36,363 bases of DNA from an uncultured Prevotella sp. (GCA_934196725.1 CAKPWR010000025.1:1-36363), one strand, 5' to 3'; shown: positions 8,451 through 16,684, counted from the first letter of the stretch. Numbers and translations: made by a program. Notes: a model not told the origin generated them from the letters alone.

Positions 8451-8482
8451 GAGTCTTTCTATTTCTATAGGAAGACTCTTTT
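8451..8482 (+). terminator. Intrinsic terminator after the wzc-like gene
   Basis: An 11-bp stem with one T·G wobble (8451-8461 with 8468-8478) and a 6-base loop is followed by TTTT at 8479-8482. It ends 21 bases before the HAD gene, which may therefore depend on read-through or an unseen promoter. Confidence 0.75.
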
Positions 8483-8503
8483 AAATTTAAAGACATATAA
8501 ATA

Positions 8504-8932
8504 ATGGCAACAATAGCAGTAGATTTTGATGGTACTATCGTAACTCACGAGTACCCAAAGATTGGTACAGAGCTACCTTTCGCAACAGAAACATTGAAGA
8601 TGTTGATAAAAGATCACCACAAGCTAATCCTCTGGAGTGTACGCGAAGGAAAGCTCCTGGACGAGGCTGTAGAATGGTGTAGAGAGCGCGGTGTGGAGTT
8701 CTGGGCTGTCAATAAGGACTATCCGGAAGAAAGCCTTGAAAACAACAACCACTTCTCCAGAAAGCTGAAAGCTGACTGGTTTATTGACGACCGTGGAATC
8801 GGTGGACTACCAGACTGGGGAGAGATTTACCAGATCATCACCAATCAAACCAGCTACCGCCGATTATTAAAGCAGAAGTTCGGCGAGCAGGAAGAAGTTC
8901 CTAAGAAAAAGCATTGGTGGAGCCGCGGATAA
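8504..8932 (+). CDS. Small HAD-superfamily hydrolase
   Basis: A 142-residue cytoplasmic protein. Motif I is AVDFDGTIV with nucleophile D7 and general acid D9, motif II is LILWSVREG (Ser in the Thr/Ser position), and motif IV is WFIDDRGIGGLP, with the acidic pair that binds Mg. There is no cap domain insert of useful size, so it is a minimal HAD fold of the type common in Bacteroidetes. The substrate is unknown; phosphatase activity on a small phosphorylated compound is the family expectation. The C-terminus ends in a basic, Trp-containing tail (PKKKHWWSRG). It follows the wzc-like gene after a terminator, and a role in polysaccharide sugar metabolism is only suggested by position. Confidence 0.85.
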   Translation: MATIAVDFDGTIVTHEYPKIGTELPFATETLKMLIKDHHKLILWSVREGKLLDEAVEWCRERGVEFWAVNKDYPEESLENNNHFSRKLKADWFIDDRGIGGLPDWGEIYQIITNQTSYRRLLKQKFGEQEEVPKKKHWWSRG

Positions 8933-8982
8933 AGCTGTTTCCCTAAAGACATCACTCTAGACACCACAAAAGATATCCCAAC

Positions 8983-9020
8983 AAAAAAGGTGTATTGCCA
9001 TTGAGCAATACACCTTTTTT
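8983..9020. terminator. Bidirectional terminator between the HAD gene and the PpiD-like gene
   Basis: A perfect 15-bp stem, 8983-8997 with 9006-9020, includes A6 on the left and T6 on the right, so either strand reads a GC-containing stem followed by a T-run. It sits between two convergent genes. Confidence 0.9.
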
Positions 9021-9048
9021 ATTGGGTTAAATTTGAATATTCTAATTA

Positions 9049-11196
9049 TTAAAAGAACAAGTAGCGGTTATCTACCACGTGAGCCTTCATATAAAGCTCG
9101 TTCATGAAGTTACCAGCATACTGCATTGCCTTCTGACGGCACTTCTGCTCATAAGTCTTCTCGTCGAACTTAACAGGACGGTTAGTCTTGTTAGTAACCT
9201 GGAAGAGATAAACACCTGCATTACCCTTAACAGCATGAGCAGAGAAAGCACCCTTCTTTGTTGCAGAAACTGCACCAGAAAGAGCAGGCTCACTAGCACC
9301 AGTTGCTGCGATGAATGTAGGAGCAGCGAAAGTAATCTGGTCTACAGAAGAAACCTTACCACCCTTAGCCTTAGCAGCTGCAATACTCTTCACACCGTTT
9401 ACCTTAGCCATCAACTGCTCAGCCTTTTTATCCTTGATAACCTCAGCCTTCACCATTTCCTTAACCTGAGGATCGGTCAAGTCGCGGTAACCAATGCGAT
9501 GAATCTTGTCAAGTACTACAACCAAAAGGTGGTTGTTGTCGCCACACTCATAGAGAGGAGAAACTTCACCTTCCTTTGCCTCGAAAATCCACTTCAAAGC
9601 CTCACGGGTAGAATGGATATTGGCTACGTAATGAGAAGCTGTTGTCATATCCTTCAAGTCCAGAACCTTGTAACCATTACCAGCAGCATTCTTCAACAGA
9701 TCAGCTGATGCCTGATTGCCGCTAACGAAGCTAGAGAACTTGTTGTAAGCTGTACGATATGTACCCTGTGAAAAATCAATAGTCTTCTTGATAACTGCAG
9801 CCACATACTTGTTAACCATTGCCTTGCGGTCAACAACCTGAAGAACTACGTAACCCTGACCCAACTGGAGTTGGTTAAGAGAGTTAACTGAAGCTGTATT
9901 CAAAGTATTGATGAATGCCTTGTTGTCCTTATCCAGAGTCTGAGCATACTCATACTGCTTTGTAGTCATCCAAGCCTTCTCACCAGTCTGACCATACTTC
10001 TTAGCAATAGCCTCGAAGTCAGCACCACCAGCGATAGCACCCTGGATAGAGTCAGCCTTGGTCTTAGCCTCAGCTACAGAATTAGCAGCTACCTGAATAA
10101 CGCGGTACTGCACAGAGTCTGGTAACTGCTGCTTGCTCATCAACTTTACGATGTTCAAAGTATTATCAGCAGTATTAACCTTTACAGCAGAAGTAGAACC
10201 TACAGCCATAGAATCCAAGACTGCTGCGATATCAGAAGGATAAGCCTCCTTGCTTACAGGAATACCAAGATAAGATACGGTAGAAGCTGCCTTACGAACA
10301 ACCTCTGCAGGATCTGCTGCAGCAGCAAGCTGTGTCTGGAAACCTGCGAAATCCTTGTTGAGAGCAGCACGGTCTGCTGCAGAAGCCTGAACCTCGATGT
10401 CTACATACTTAATATCACGAGTTTCAACAGGCTGCTTGAAACGAGCCTTCATCTCATCATACTTAGCCTTCAAATCACTCTCCTCAACCTTTACCTTATC
10501 GTCCTGAATATCAGAATAAGGGAAAGCAGCCAACTGAATCTGGCTTTCTTCATTCTCCTCCTTGAAAGCCATCTTTGCCTCTACAGGATTTGAAATGAAG
10601 CAGTGAGCGAGAAGAGACTGATACTTCTGAGCCAAAGTCTGCTGACGAAGAGTCTTCTCGATGAATGTCCAGTAGTTATAAATCTTGTTGTACTGATCCA
10701 TCAACTGAGCGTTAGCTGGGTTAGACTTCTGAGTCTTATAATCAGCCAAGAACTTCTGGAGAGCAGATGTATCGAAACGACCAGTCTGCTGGTTTACAAA
10801 AGGAGTCTGCTGAAGCATTGGATTGGTACCAGTCTTCAAGATGTCCTGAAGCTCTGCGTCAGTAACTGTCAAACCGAGTTTGCCAGCTTCCTCAGCTACC
10901 ATCTGGTTCTGAACATAAGTGTTCCACACCATGTCCTTCACCTGATTCATCTGCTGCTCAGGAAGGTTTTCCTGACCCTGTTGCATTTTAATAACTTCTG
11001 TGTACTCATCAACGAGCTTCTGGAATTCCTGCACGCTGATTTTCTCGCCATATACCTCACCAATCTGCTGGCGCTCATTGTTCTTTGCAGAATCACATGA
11101 ACGGAAAGCTTCTTCGGCAATGAAGGCGAAAAGGCCAAAACTGATAATACATACCAGAATGACGCCTCTTTTTCTAATTGTTCCTAATGCTGCCAT
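9049..11196 (-). CDS. PpiD/SurA-like periplasmic peptidyl-prolyl isomerase / chaperone
   Basis: A 715-residue protein with a single N-terminal membrane anchor (GVILVCIISFGLFAFIAEEA, about residues 11-30) that leaves the bulk in the periplasm, as in PpiD. After it comes a SurA_N-type chaperone region (GEKISVQEFQKLVDEYTEVI, then VWNTYVQNQMVAEEAGKLGL). A parvulin-like segment lies near residues 355-410 (VQYRVIQVAANSVAEAKTKA, then GGADFEAIAKKYGQTGEKAW); conservation there is modest, so isomerase activity is not certain. Family role: helping newly exported proteins fold after SecYEG. It is a separate unit with its own -7 box (11300-11307), directly downstream of the OMP-lptC-corC operon, whose terminator lies at 11375-11398. 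Confidence 0.88.
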   Translation of the reverse strand: MAALGTIRKRGVILVCIISFGLFAFIAEEAFRSCDSAKNNERQQIGEVYGEKISVQEFQKLVDEYTEVIKMQQGQENLPEQQMNQVKDMVWNTYVQNQMVAEEAGKLGLTVTDAELQDILKTGTNPMLQQTPFVNQQTGRFDTSALQKFLADYKTQKSNPANAQLMDQYNKIYNYWTFIEKTLRQQTLAQKYQSLLAHCFISNPVEAKMAFKEENEESQIQLAAFPYSDIQDDKVKVEESDLKAKYDEMKARFKQPVETRDIKYVDIEVQASAADRAALNKDFAGFQTQLAAAADPAEVVRKAASTVSYLGIPVSKEAYPSDIAAVLDSMAVGSTSAVKVNTADNTLNIVKLMSKQQLPDSVQYRVIQVAANSVAEAKTKADSIQGAIAGGADFEAIAKKYGQTGEKAWMTTKQYEYAQTLDKDNKAFINTLNTASVNSLNQLQLGQGYVVLQVVDRKAMVNKYVAAVIKKTIDFSQGTYRTAYNKFSSFVSGNQASADLLKNAAGNGYKVLDLKDMTTASHYVANIHSTREALKWIFEAKEGEVSPLYECGDNNHLLVVVLDKIHRIGYRDLTDPQVKEMVKAEVIKDKKAEQLMAKVNGVKSIAAAKAKGGKVSSVDQITFAAPTFIAATGASEPALSGAVSATKKGAFSAHAVKGNAGVYLFQVTNKTNRPVKFDEKTYEQKCRQKAMQYAGNFMNELYMKAHVVDNRYLFF

Positions 11197-11299
11197 TACG
11201 TTTTTAATTTTTATTTTATTTTTATTTTCTTATTATTAAGTTAGCATCGCCATAAGAAAGATGAGGAATCTCAAATCCTTAAAACTAGCCAATTGTCTG

Positions 11300-11307
11300 C
11301 AAAATTA
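11300..11307 (-). promoter_or_regulatory. -7 box upstream of the PpiD-like gene
   Basis: TAATTTTG on the minus strand fits TAnnTTTG, 103 bases before the start codon. No TTTG is present at the -33 position. The leader downstream is A/T-rich. Confidence 0.55.
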
Positions 11308-11374
11308 CAAAAAATAAACGAGAATAGGGAATTTTTCATTATCTTTTTTAAAACTGATAACGAAAAACATAAAA

Positions 11375-11398
11375 AAAACTGAGCCGAAGCTCAGTTTT
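11375..11398 (-). terminator. Intrinsic terminator of corC, overlapping its stop codon
   Basis: On the minus strand a 10-bp stem AAAACTGAGC/GCTCAGTTTT closes on the extra-stable loop TTCG and continues into a T-run at 11378-11371. The first stem bases (11398-11397) belong to the TAA stop codon of the CorC-like gene. Confidence 0.9.
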
Positions 11399-12665
11399 AA
11401 CCTAAAATATGAAGTTTAACCAACTCTATTTTACGAGAAGTAGACTTGATTATCTTGAACTCAAAATGATTGAACTTAATGACTTCGTTCAACTTTGGAA
11501 AACTCTGATACTCATGAAGTATCAAGCCACCCACGGTCATATAGTCATCACTCTCCGGCAAATCGAGATCAAACTTTTCGTTCACCTTATCAATTTCCAG
11601 TCGAGCCGACAACAGGTAATCCCCATCATCCGTCCGCTTGGCAACATACTTTTCTGCATCATGCTCATCCTCGATATCGCCAAAGATTTCCTCAACGATA
11701 TCCTCCAGACTAACCAGACCACTGGTACCGCCGAACTCATCTACTACCACACCGAGCGACTTCTTCTGCTGAAGAAAAGTCTGCATCAGCTTCTGCGCCT
11801 GCATCGTTTCAGGAACAAAAGGCAAAGTGCGCACATGATCCTGCCATTTCACAGGATTATGGAAGAGTTCCGAACTATGGATATAACCGATGATATGATC
11901 GATATCCTCCTCATATACAATGATTTTCGAGTTACCGCTCTCAATGAATTTCTGACGTAATTCCTCTAAAGAAGCATTCTGCTCTACAGCCTGGATTTCT
12001 GTACGTGGAACCATACAGTCACGGACCTTGGTATCACTGAAATCCAACGCATTTTGAAAGATCTTGACTTCATCATTGATTTCATCTTCATTGGTAGCAT
12101 TATCAATGCTCGACTGAACCAAATAGTCAAGATCCACCTTAGAAAAGCCCTCATCACCCGATTCCGTATCCATCTTCATACCCACCATACGAAGCAGAAC
12201 CTTACTCAAGAAGGTACTGAACTTGCTTATCGGCCACAAAACCACATAGCAGAGATAAGCTATAGGGCTGAAGATGGCAAGCAGACGGTTAGGATTAGCC
12301 TTAAAAAGAGTCTTAGGCAAAAACTCGCCTGTAAACAAGACGATCAGGGTTGAAAGAATAGTATCTGCCGGCACCGTAAAGGCCGCATCCATCCCACTGA
12401 AGATTGTATTATCAAACAATCTTGCTATCAGGATACCATATACGACGAGGGCTATGTTATTGCCCACTAGCATCGTACTGACGAAACCGTTAGGATGGTT
12501 ATAGAATAAAGAAATCAAACGTTGCGTAAGACCGTTTTTCTCCTTATCCATTTCCGCCAACATGCGGTTGGAGGAAACAAAGGCAATCTCCATACCACTG
12601 AAGAAAGCTGAGAAAACCATCGTAATGATTATACCAACGATAAGACTTAAATCAACCTGTTCCAT
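11397..12665 (-). CDS. CNNM/CorC-type membrane protein with CBS pair (hemolysin family)
   Basis: A 422-residue inner-membrane protein. The N-terminal DUF21/CNNM domain has about four membrane segments (SLIVGIIITMVFSAFFSGME, FVSTMLVGNNIALVVYGILI, STLIVLFTGEFLPKTLF, LCYVVLWPISKFSTF). It is followed by two CBS modules (about 205-330; VPRTEIQAV, DEFGGTSGLVSLEDIVEEIF) and a C-terminal CorC_HlyC domain (about 345-420; ADDYMTVGGLIL-like, read here as SDDYMTVGGLILHEYQSFP). Family members are linked to Mg/Co efflux; Bacteroidetes GldE is a related gliding-associated protein. It begins 12 bases after the lptC stop, so the two are co-transcribed. Transport of Mg is inference from family. Confidence 0.92.
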   Translation of the reverse strand: MEQVDLSLIVGIIITMVFSAFFSGMEIAFVSSNRMLAEMDKEKNGLTQRLISLFYNHPNGFVSTMLVGNNIALVVYGILIARLFDNTIFSGMDAAFTVPADTILSTLIVLFTGEFLPKTLFKANPNRLLAIFSPIAYLCYVVLWPISKFSTFLSKVLLRMVGMKMDTESGDEGFSKVDLDYLVQSSIDNATNEDEINDEVKIFQNALDFSDTKVRDCMVPRTEIQAVEQNASLEELRQKFIESGNSKIIVYEEDIDHIIGYIHSSELFHNPVKWQDHVRTLPFVPETMQAQKLMQTFLQQKKSLGVVVDEFGGTSGLVSLEDIVEEIFGDIEDEHDAEKYVAKRTDDGDYLLSARLEIDKVNEKFDLDLPESDDYMTVGGLILHEYQSFPKLNEVIKFNHFEFKIIKSTSRKIELVKLHILG

Positions 12666-12677
12666 TTATTCTATAAT

Positions 12678-13337
12678 TTAATGCATGATAGGGATAGTCG
12701 TCGCCCTTACAGGTGTAGCCTGCTGGCGGATAGGTGCAGCTGCAGAATCACCAGGAGCAGGAGTTGCCCCAGAATCATTTCCACCAAAGTCACCCTTTTC
12801 GAAACTACCTTTAGAATTGCTGACAAAATAGCGGGTCATCTTCTCATCACTCCAGAAATGAGTACCCTGAAGGGTACGCTCCGGTGTGATTAACTTACTG
12901 AATACATTGCTGGAAATCTCATGTTTATTCTCATCCCAGGTAAGCTGTTCGCTACTGAAGCGCAAGCCGTCCTTGGTCAGAATTCTCACTCGACCATATA
13001 ATTTCCAAACACGCTGCTGATCAAAATAATAGGCCGTATCACACTGGATATAGCTGTTGATGTGAAACTTCTCATCAAACTGTTCCAGCAGAAGTCCCTT
13101 GTTGAAAATCCAACGGGAAGGATTGCGATTGGTATTTACCTCCCATCGCTCAGTCACAATACGATATTTGATCACTCCAGAATCACTGATAAGAGTATTG
13201 ACACCATACGACGTCATCATGGCAACCGAATCCTTGGCATGGATAGCAGCTGCCGTATGTTCCACCTGCTCCTGGCAACCAGCCAGAATCGTGGACATTA
13301 ATATTCCTATCAGAAAAGAGTTTCTTAGCTTATACAT
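12678..13337 (-). CDS. lptC: LptC-like LPS export lipoprotein
   Basis: A 219-residue protein with a lipoprotein signal (LIGILMSTILAGC, lipidated Cys21), as usual for Bacteroidetes LptC, whose E. coli counterpart has a membrane helix instead. The body is a repetitive beta-strand region typical of the LptC/OstA jelly roll (KYRIVTERWEV, QCDTAYYFDQQRVWKLYGRV, GLRFSSEQLTWDENKHEISS). The last about 35 residues are a low-complexity Ala/Pro/Ser/Thr tail that is probably disordered. LptC passes lipopolysaccharide from the LptBFG transporter toward LptA. It lies between the outer-membrane protein gene (62-base gap) and the CorC-like gene (12-base gap) in one operon. Confidence 0.88.
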   Translation of the reverse strand: MYKLRNSFLIGILMSTILAGCQEQVEHTAAAIHAKDSVAMMTSYGVNTLISDSGVIKYRIVTERWEVNTNRNPSRWIFNKGLLLEQFDEKFHINSYIQCDTAYYFDQQRVWKLYGRVRILTKDGLRFSSEQLTWDENKHEISSNVFSKLITPERTLQGTHFWSDEKMTRYFVSNSKGSFEKGDFGGNDSGATPAPGDSAAAPIRQQATPVRATTIPIMH

Positions 13338-13384
13338 TATTATATATACGTGCGAGATATGTATTATCTATATGAACGCAGAAG

Positions 13385-13410
13385 AGATGCAGCAACGAAT
13401 TACTGCATCT
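13385..13410 (-). other. Intercistronic hairpin at the OMP gene stop codon
   Basis: An 8-bp stem (13385-13392 with 13403-13410) spans the stop codon of the outer-membrane protein gene (13400-13402), with a 10-base loop. No T-run follows on the minus strand, so it may mark mRNA processing or stability between this gene and lptC rather than termination. Confidence 0.4.
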
Positions 13411-14695
13411 TCCACTTCTTAAACCAGCCCTCATTGAAAGTCAGACCGATATTGATTCGAAAAACATTCTCCTTGATCAAGCCATCAGCAGAGTTCTTGA
13501 CCCACTGACCACTGATATTCAGGAGAGAACGGCTGTTATAGCTGTTCATGATAGGAATGCCGAAACCGGCACTCACTGATATTTCCTTAGGACCATCTAC
13601 CCCATTCATCTTATAATAAGGAGTGGCATAGCTGGCACCCAAGCGATACTGTACACGCTTCAGGAAAGCACGGTCACGCTCATTGTAACAATACTGAGCA
13701 CCGAAATTGAATTTACTTCTATCTTTGTAAATACCGTCTTTCAGACTATATGTAGCTTCATTGTTCTTCATTTCGAAAGTAGGATAGCCTTCTGCTCCCC
13801 ACTTCTGAAGCGTATAGTCAAGACCTACCTTCCACTGATTGCTATGATTCCACATCAAACCAACACCATACATGGTTGGCAGACTATGAGCCTTGCCAAT
13901 AGAGAACGGAATGGTATCCGAAGTATTGGTTTGAGCATTACTTGAGATTATGTTCATATCAGCAGAACCTCCCAGATTATGTCCTGGAGTAAAGGTTGCA
14001 CCCACTGTAACCCAATCTTTCTTGGCAACCTGCTGTGTATACTGTGCACCAAAATCCAGACGGTAGCTATTGATCTGAGAATTATATGTTCTGGTCAAAG
14101 TCTTATAATATGCATTACTGTAGCTATTGGTGACATATTTAGTATAATCACCCCAAAGATAGGAAACATTGGCACCCACAGAGAGTCCCTTGATTGGTTC
14201 CCAACCTGCACCGACATAAACCTGATGCAAGCCACCCTCACCGTGGAAGGTATTTGTATAATAGACATCCTTATCAGATGCATTCACCCAATCAGAAGAC
14301 GAATAGTCATATCCTATATTCGTGAAAGGAACCACACCGAAACTCATTCCGAGATGACGGAAAAGGCGGAAACCAGCTACCACATACTCGAAATTGGAAT
14401 TATTGGCATTCTTCTTCACCCCATTCTCCTCAAAGTTAGTAACCTGACCAGAGATACCTGCATCAAAGATGAAGGTCATGGAATCGAGAGATGCATAGGA
14501 AGCAGGGTTCAGATAATTCACCTGATTATGCTCATGAAAACCAAGCCCCACACCATTCATACCACGATTGAAGCCTGAAGTCTGGTCAGACAACACGCCT
14601 AAACCATACTGGCTGTATGGAGAATTGGTACCACTTTGGGCATTTGCTAAAAGAGTCGCCCCCAACAAGAGGACTGCCATAAAAATCTTTCTCAT
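13400..14695 (-). CDS. Outer-membrane beta-barrel protein (FadL/OmpP1-like)
   Basis: A 431-residue protein with a clear signal peptide (MRKIFMAVLLLGATLLANAQ, cleaved about after residue 19). The mature part begins SGTNSPYSQYGLGVL and shows alternating strands with Gly/Tyr/Asn-rich turns, as expected for a barrel of the FadL/OmpP1 type. It ends in aromatic-rich strands (NVFRINIGLTFNEGWFKKWK). No plug or enzymatic motif was recognised and the substrate is unknown. It heads the operon with lptC and the CorC-like gene; a -7 box is at 14731-14738. Genomic company with lptC suggests an envelope biogenesis role. Confidence 0.85.
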   Translation of the reverse strand: MRKIFMAVLLLGATLLANAQSGTNSPYSQYGLGVLSDQTSGFNRGMNGVGLGFHEHNQVNYLNPASYASLDSMTFIFDAGISGQVTNFEENGVKKNANNSNFEYVVAGFRLFRHLGMSFGVVPFTNIGYDYSSSDWVNASDKDVYYTNTFHGEGGLHQVYVGAGWEPIKGLSVGANVSYLWGDYTKYVTNSYSNAYYKTLTRTYNSQINSYRLDFGAQYTQQVAKKDWVTVGATFTPGHNLGGSADMNIISSNAQTNTSDTIPFSIGKAHSLPTMYGVGLMWNHSNQWKVGLDYTLQKWGAEGYPTFEMKNNEATYSLKDGIYKDRSKFNFGAQYCYNERDRAFLKRVQYRLGASYATPYYKMNGVDGPKEISVSAGFGIPIMNSYNSRSLLNISGQWVKNSADGLIKENVFRINIGLTFNEGWFKKWKMQ

Positions 14696-14730
14696 TTATA
14701 TATAAAACCGTCAAATTTATATTCAGAGTG

Positions 14731-14738
14731 CAAAAGTA
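14731..14738 (-). promoter_or_regulatory. -7 box of the OMP-lptC-corC operon
   Basis: TACTTTTG on the minus strand fits TAnnTTTG, 35 bases before the start codon. It shares a compact divergent region with the box at 14784-14791. Confidence 0.55.
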
Positions 14739-14783
14739 TTAAAAAAAATCTAGAAAAAAGAAGGATAATTGAAAATAATAAGG

Positions 14784-14791
14784 TATTTTTG
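14784..14791 (+). promoter_or_regulatory. -7 box at the start of the DUF4105 gene
   Basis: TATTTTTG matches the -7 consensus. It lies only 4 bases before the GTG at 14796, so the expected transcription start falls at or next to that codon. A -33 TTTG is not evident. Confidence 0.5.
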
Positions 14792-14795
14792 CATC

Positions 14796-16157
14796 GTGAA
14801 ACGTTTTAAGCATATTTTTAGTGCCATTTTAGCAGTAATTTTAATCAATTTAACTACTGAAGTGGCTGCACAGGATTTTTCAAGAGACAAGGACTCTGAT
14901 ATTTCTGTGCAGAACAGTCGTGTCAATGAAGAAGCTACTGCGTGGCTCGATTCTGTTGACATCTCTCTCCTGACTTGCGGACCAGGCCAGGAGGTGTGGT
15001 CGTATTATGGACATACCGCTCTCCGCATACAGAACAAAGCTATGGGAACCGACGTTGCCGTCAACTGGGGTATGTTCAGTTTTAACCAAAGTTGCTTTGT
15101 GCTCCGCTTTGTTTTCGGACTCACCGATTATCAGATCGGCATCTACCCAATGAGCGACTTCATTGCCGAATATGCACATGAAGGCAGATGGGTAAGACAG
15201 CAGCGCCTCCGTCTCTCCCGCACAGAGAAGCTGGGAATCCTGAGAAGCATCGACAAGAATGCACAGCCGGAGAACCGCATATACCGTTACAATTTCTTCT
15301 ATGACAACTGTACAACTCGGGCACGCGAGATGATTCTCTCCAACATAGGAACCCAGAGTACCAACTTTAAAGATACTCCTACCACTTCTACCTACAGGGA
15401 AGAGATTCACAAGCTCAACGGGCAGCACCGCTGGGCAAGATTCGGCAATGACCTTCTTCTGGGTTGTCAGGCAGACCGTCCTATCACACAAAGAGAATGG
15501 GAATTCTTGCCAGACAATCTGAGCAAAGACTTTGCCACAGAAGGAAGAACCGACTTTATTGATGCATCTCAGACTACAGACGGCAAAACCAATGCAACAA
15601 GTGCCAGCGGCTATATCACTCTGGTAGATGAAACATCCGATATTATCCCAGCCCAGGCACAAATAACAGACGATGCTCCTGTTACACCACAAATGATAGC
15701 CATAGCCCTGGCAATCATCATCATAGGAACAACGGTAAGAGAATGTATAAAAAAGAAAAACTACTGGTGGTTTGATGCCATTCTGCTTGTCCTGACAGGA
15801 TTACCGGGACTGATTCTCTTTGCCATGATCTTCTCGCAGCATCCTACCGTACAGATAAATTTCCAGATTCTGATACTGAATCCGCTCAACCTCATCTTCG
15901 CCTGGAAGACGGTCAAGAGGATGAAAGCAGGTCATCTGTATTGGTATTACGAACTCCTGGGATGGTTTCTGCTCATTGCCCTGTTCTTACAGATATGGCA
16001 GAACTATGCTGAGGGTATGAGTATTTTGGCACTTTCTTTGCTAGCGAGATACTGCGTCAAGTCGACCATGCTGGATTTAAGTCCAAACAATTATGGTTTG
16101 CAGAAGCATATCGTAAAGAAATTCAGAAAGAATAAACAGACATTAAAATATACGTAA
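14796..16157 (+). CDS. DUF4105 / Lnb N-terminal-domain membrane protein
   Basis: A 453-residue protein with signal peptide (MKRFKHIFSAILAVILINLT, cleaved near VAAQ). A periplasmic domain of the DUF4105 type follows: LLTCGPGQEVWSYYGHTALR, then VNWGMFSFN, and YNFFYDNCTTRAREMIL, with the His and Cys that look like a conserved reactive pair. About five membrane helices end the protein (MIAIALAIIIIGTTV; AILLVLTGLPGLILFAMIF; FQILILNPLNLIFAW; LLGWFLLIALFLQIW; MSILALSLLARYC). The domain is named after the N-terminal part of a lacto-N-biosidase, but its own activity is not established to my knowledge. GTG at 14796 is preferred because it gives a clean signal peptide and follows a -7 box; an in-frame TTG at 14769 would add 9 residues and overlap that box. 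Confidence 0.85.
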   Translation: MKRFKHIFSAILAVILINLTTEVAAQDFSRDKDSDISVQNSRVNEEATAWLDSVDISLLTCGPGQEVWSYYGHTALRIQNKAMGTDVAVNWGMFSFNQSCFVLRFVFGLTDYQIGIYPMSDFIAEYAHEGRWVRQQRLRLSRTEKLGILRSIDKNAQPENRIYRYNFFYDNCTTRAREMILSNIGTQSTNFKDTPTTSTYREEIHKLNGQHRWARFGNDLLLGCQADRPITQREWEFLPDNLSKDFATEGRTDFIDASQTTDGKTNATSASGYITLVDETSDIIPAQAQITDDAPVTPQMIAIALAIIIIGTTVRECIKKKNYWWFDAILLVLTGLPGLILFAMIFSQHPTVQINFQILILNPLNLIFAWKTVKRMKAGHLYWYYELLGWFLLIALFLQIWQNYAEGMSILALSLLARYCVKSTMLDLSPNNYGLQKHIVKKFRKNKQTLKYT

Positions 16158-16184
16158 GGAAACGATTGGCACAACATCGTTTCC
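16158..16184 (+). other. Stem-loop directly after the DUF4105 gene
   Basis: ggaaacgat (16158-16166) pairs perfectly with atcgtttcc (16176-16184) around a 9-base loop. It begins at the base after the stop codon and ends 22 bases before the next start. No T-run follows, so it is probably an intercistronic element rather than a terminator. Confidence 0.5.
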
Positions 16185-16206
16185 GAACAGAAGAAGATAA
16201 ACAACA

Positions 16207-16566
16207 ATGATGGTAAACAGATATATCACAGCCCTTTTGGTTGTCCTGGCGGCAACCGGCATGGAGGCGCAGACTTATCAGCAGGCGCTGAAGTTTGCGC
16301 TTACGGATATATCCTACGATGAATTCATCCAGCAACCGGAAGCGAAGGCATTGGAGGAGGACATCCTCTATGTCCTGAAAGCCCTCAAGCAGGCATCCGA
16401 AGACGAAAGCATCACAGAATATCACTACCATCAGCCAGCTATCATTACAGCAGCAAATACTGACATTCTGACAGATTCACATTCACATATTTATTTTTAT
16501 CCCGTTGTTGCACATAAGTATATGGCACCATACGGGAGCATTGTTATTCGAGGTCCAAACTGCTGA
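16207..16566 (+). CDS. Small secreted protein of unknown function
   Basis: Not recognised. A 119-residue protein with a good signal peptide (VNRYITALLVVLAATGMEAQ, cleaved near residue 22), giving a mature protein of about 97 residues. The mature part has a helical, acidic first half (YQQALKFALTDISYDEFIQQ, then ALEEDILYVLKALKQ) and a His/Tyr-rich second half (EYHYHQPAI, DSHSHIYFYPVVAHKYM). It ends GSIVIRGPNC, so the only cysteine of the whole protein is the last residue. A second ATG at 16210 is an equally good start. It follows the DUF4105 gene by 49 bases on the same strand and may be its co-transcribed partner. The coding potential is supported by the signal peptide, not by homology. Confidence 0.65.
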   Translation: MMVNRYITALLVVLAATGMEAQTYQQALKFALTDISYDEFIQQPEAKALEEDILYVLKALKQASEDESITEYHYHQPAIITAANTDILTDSHSHIYFYPVVAHKYMAPYGSIVIRGPNC

Positions 16567-16570
16567 TTAT

Positions 16571-16623
16571 TTGCTTTCTGACAGCAAAACAAGCAAGAAA
16601 TGCTGCCAGAAAGGGCAATAATT
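16571..16623 (+). other. Imperfect long stem-loop after the small secreted protein gene
   Basis: ctttctg-a-cagca (16574-16586) pairs with tgctg-c-cagaaag (16601-16613), one mismatch, and the flanks ttgc/gcaa can extend it. It is not followed by a T-run. It may be a 3'-end structure of the upstream transcript. Confidence 0.4.
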
Positions 16624-16656
16624 AGTAAAATATTGCAGATTTACAGATATTTTTTG

Positions 16657-16664
16657 TATTTTTG
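16657..16664 (+). promoter_or_regulatory. -7 box of secA
   Basis: TATTTTTG fits TAnnTTTG; a TTG occurs at 16633-16635, 21 nt upstream. The expected transcript starts near 16671, giving a leader of about 130 nt before secA. Confidence 0.6.
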
Positions 16665-16684
16665 CAAGCTAGTAAACAAACAAC

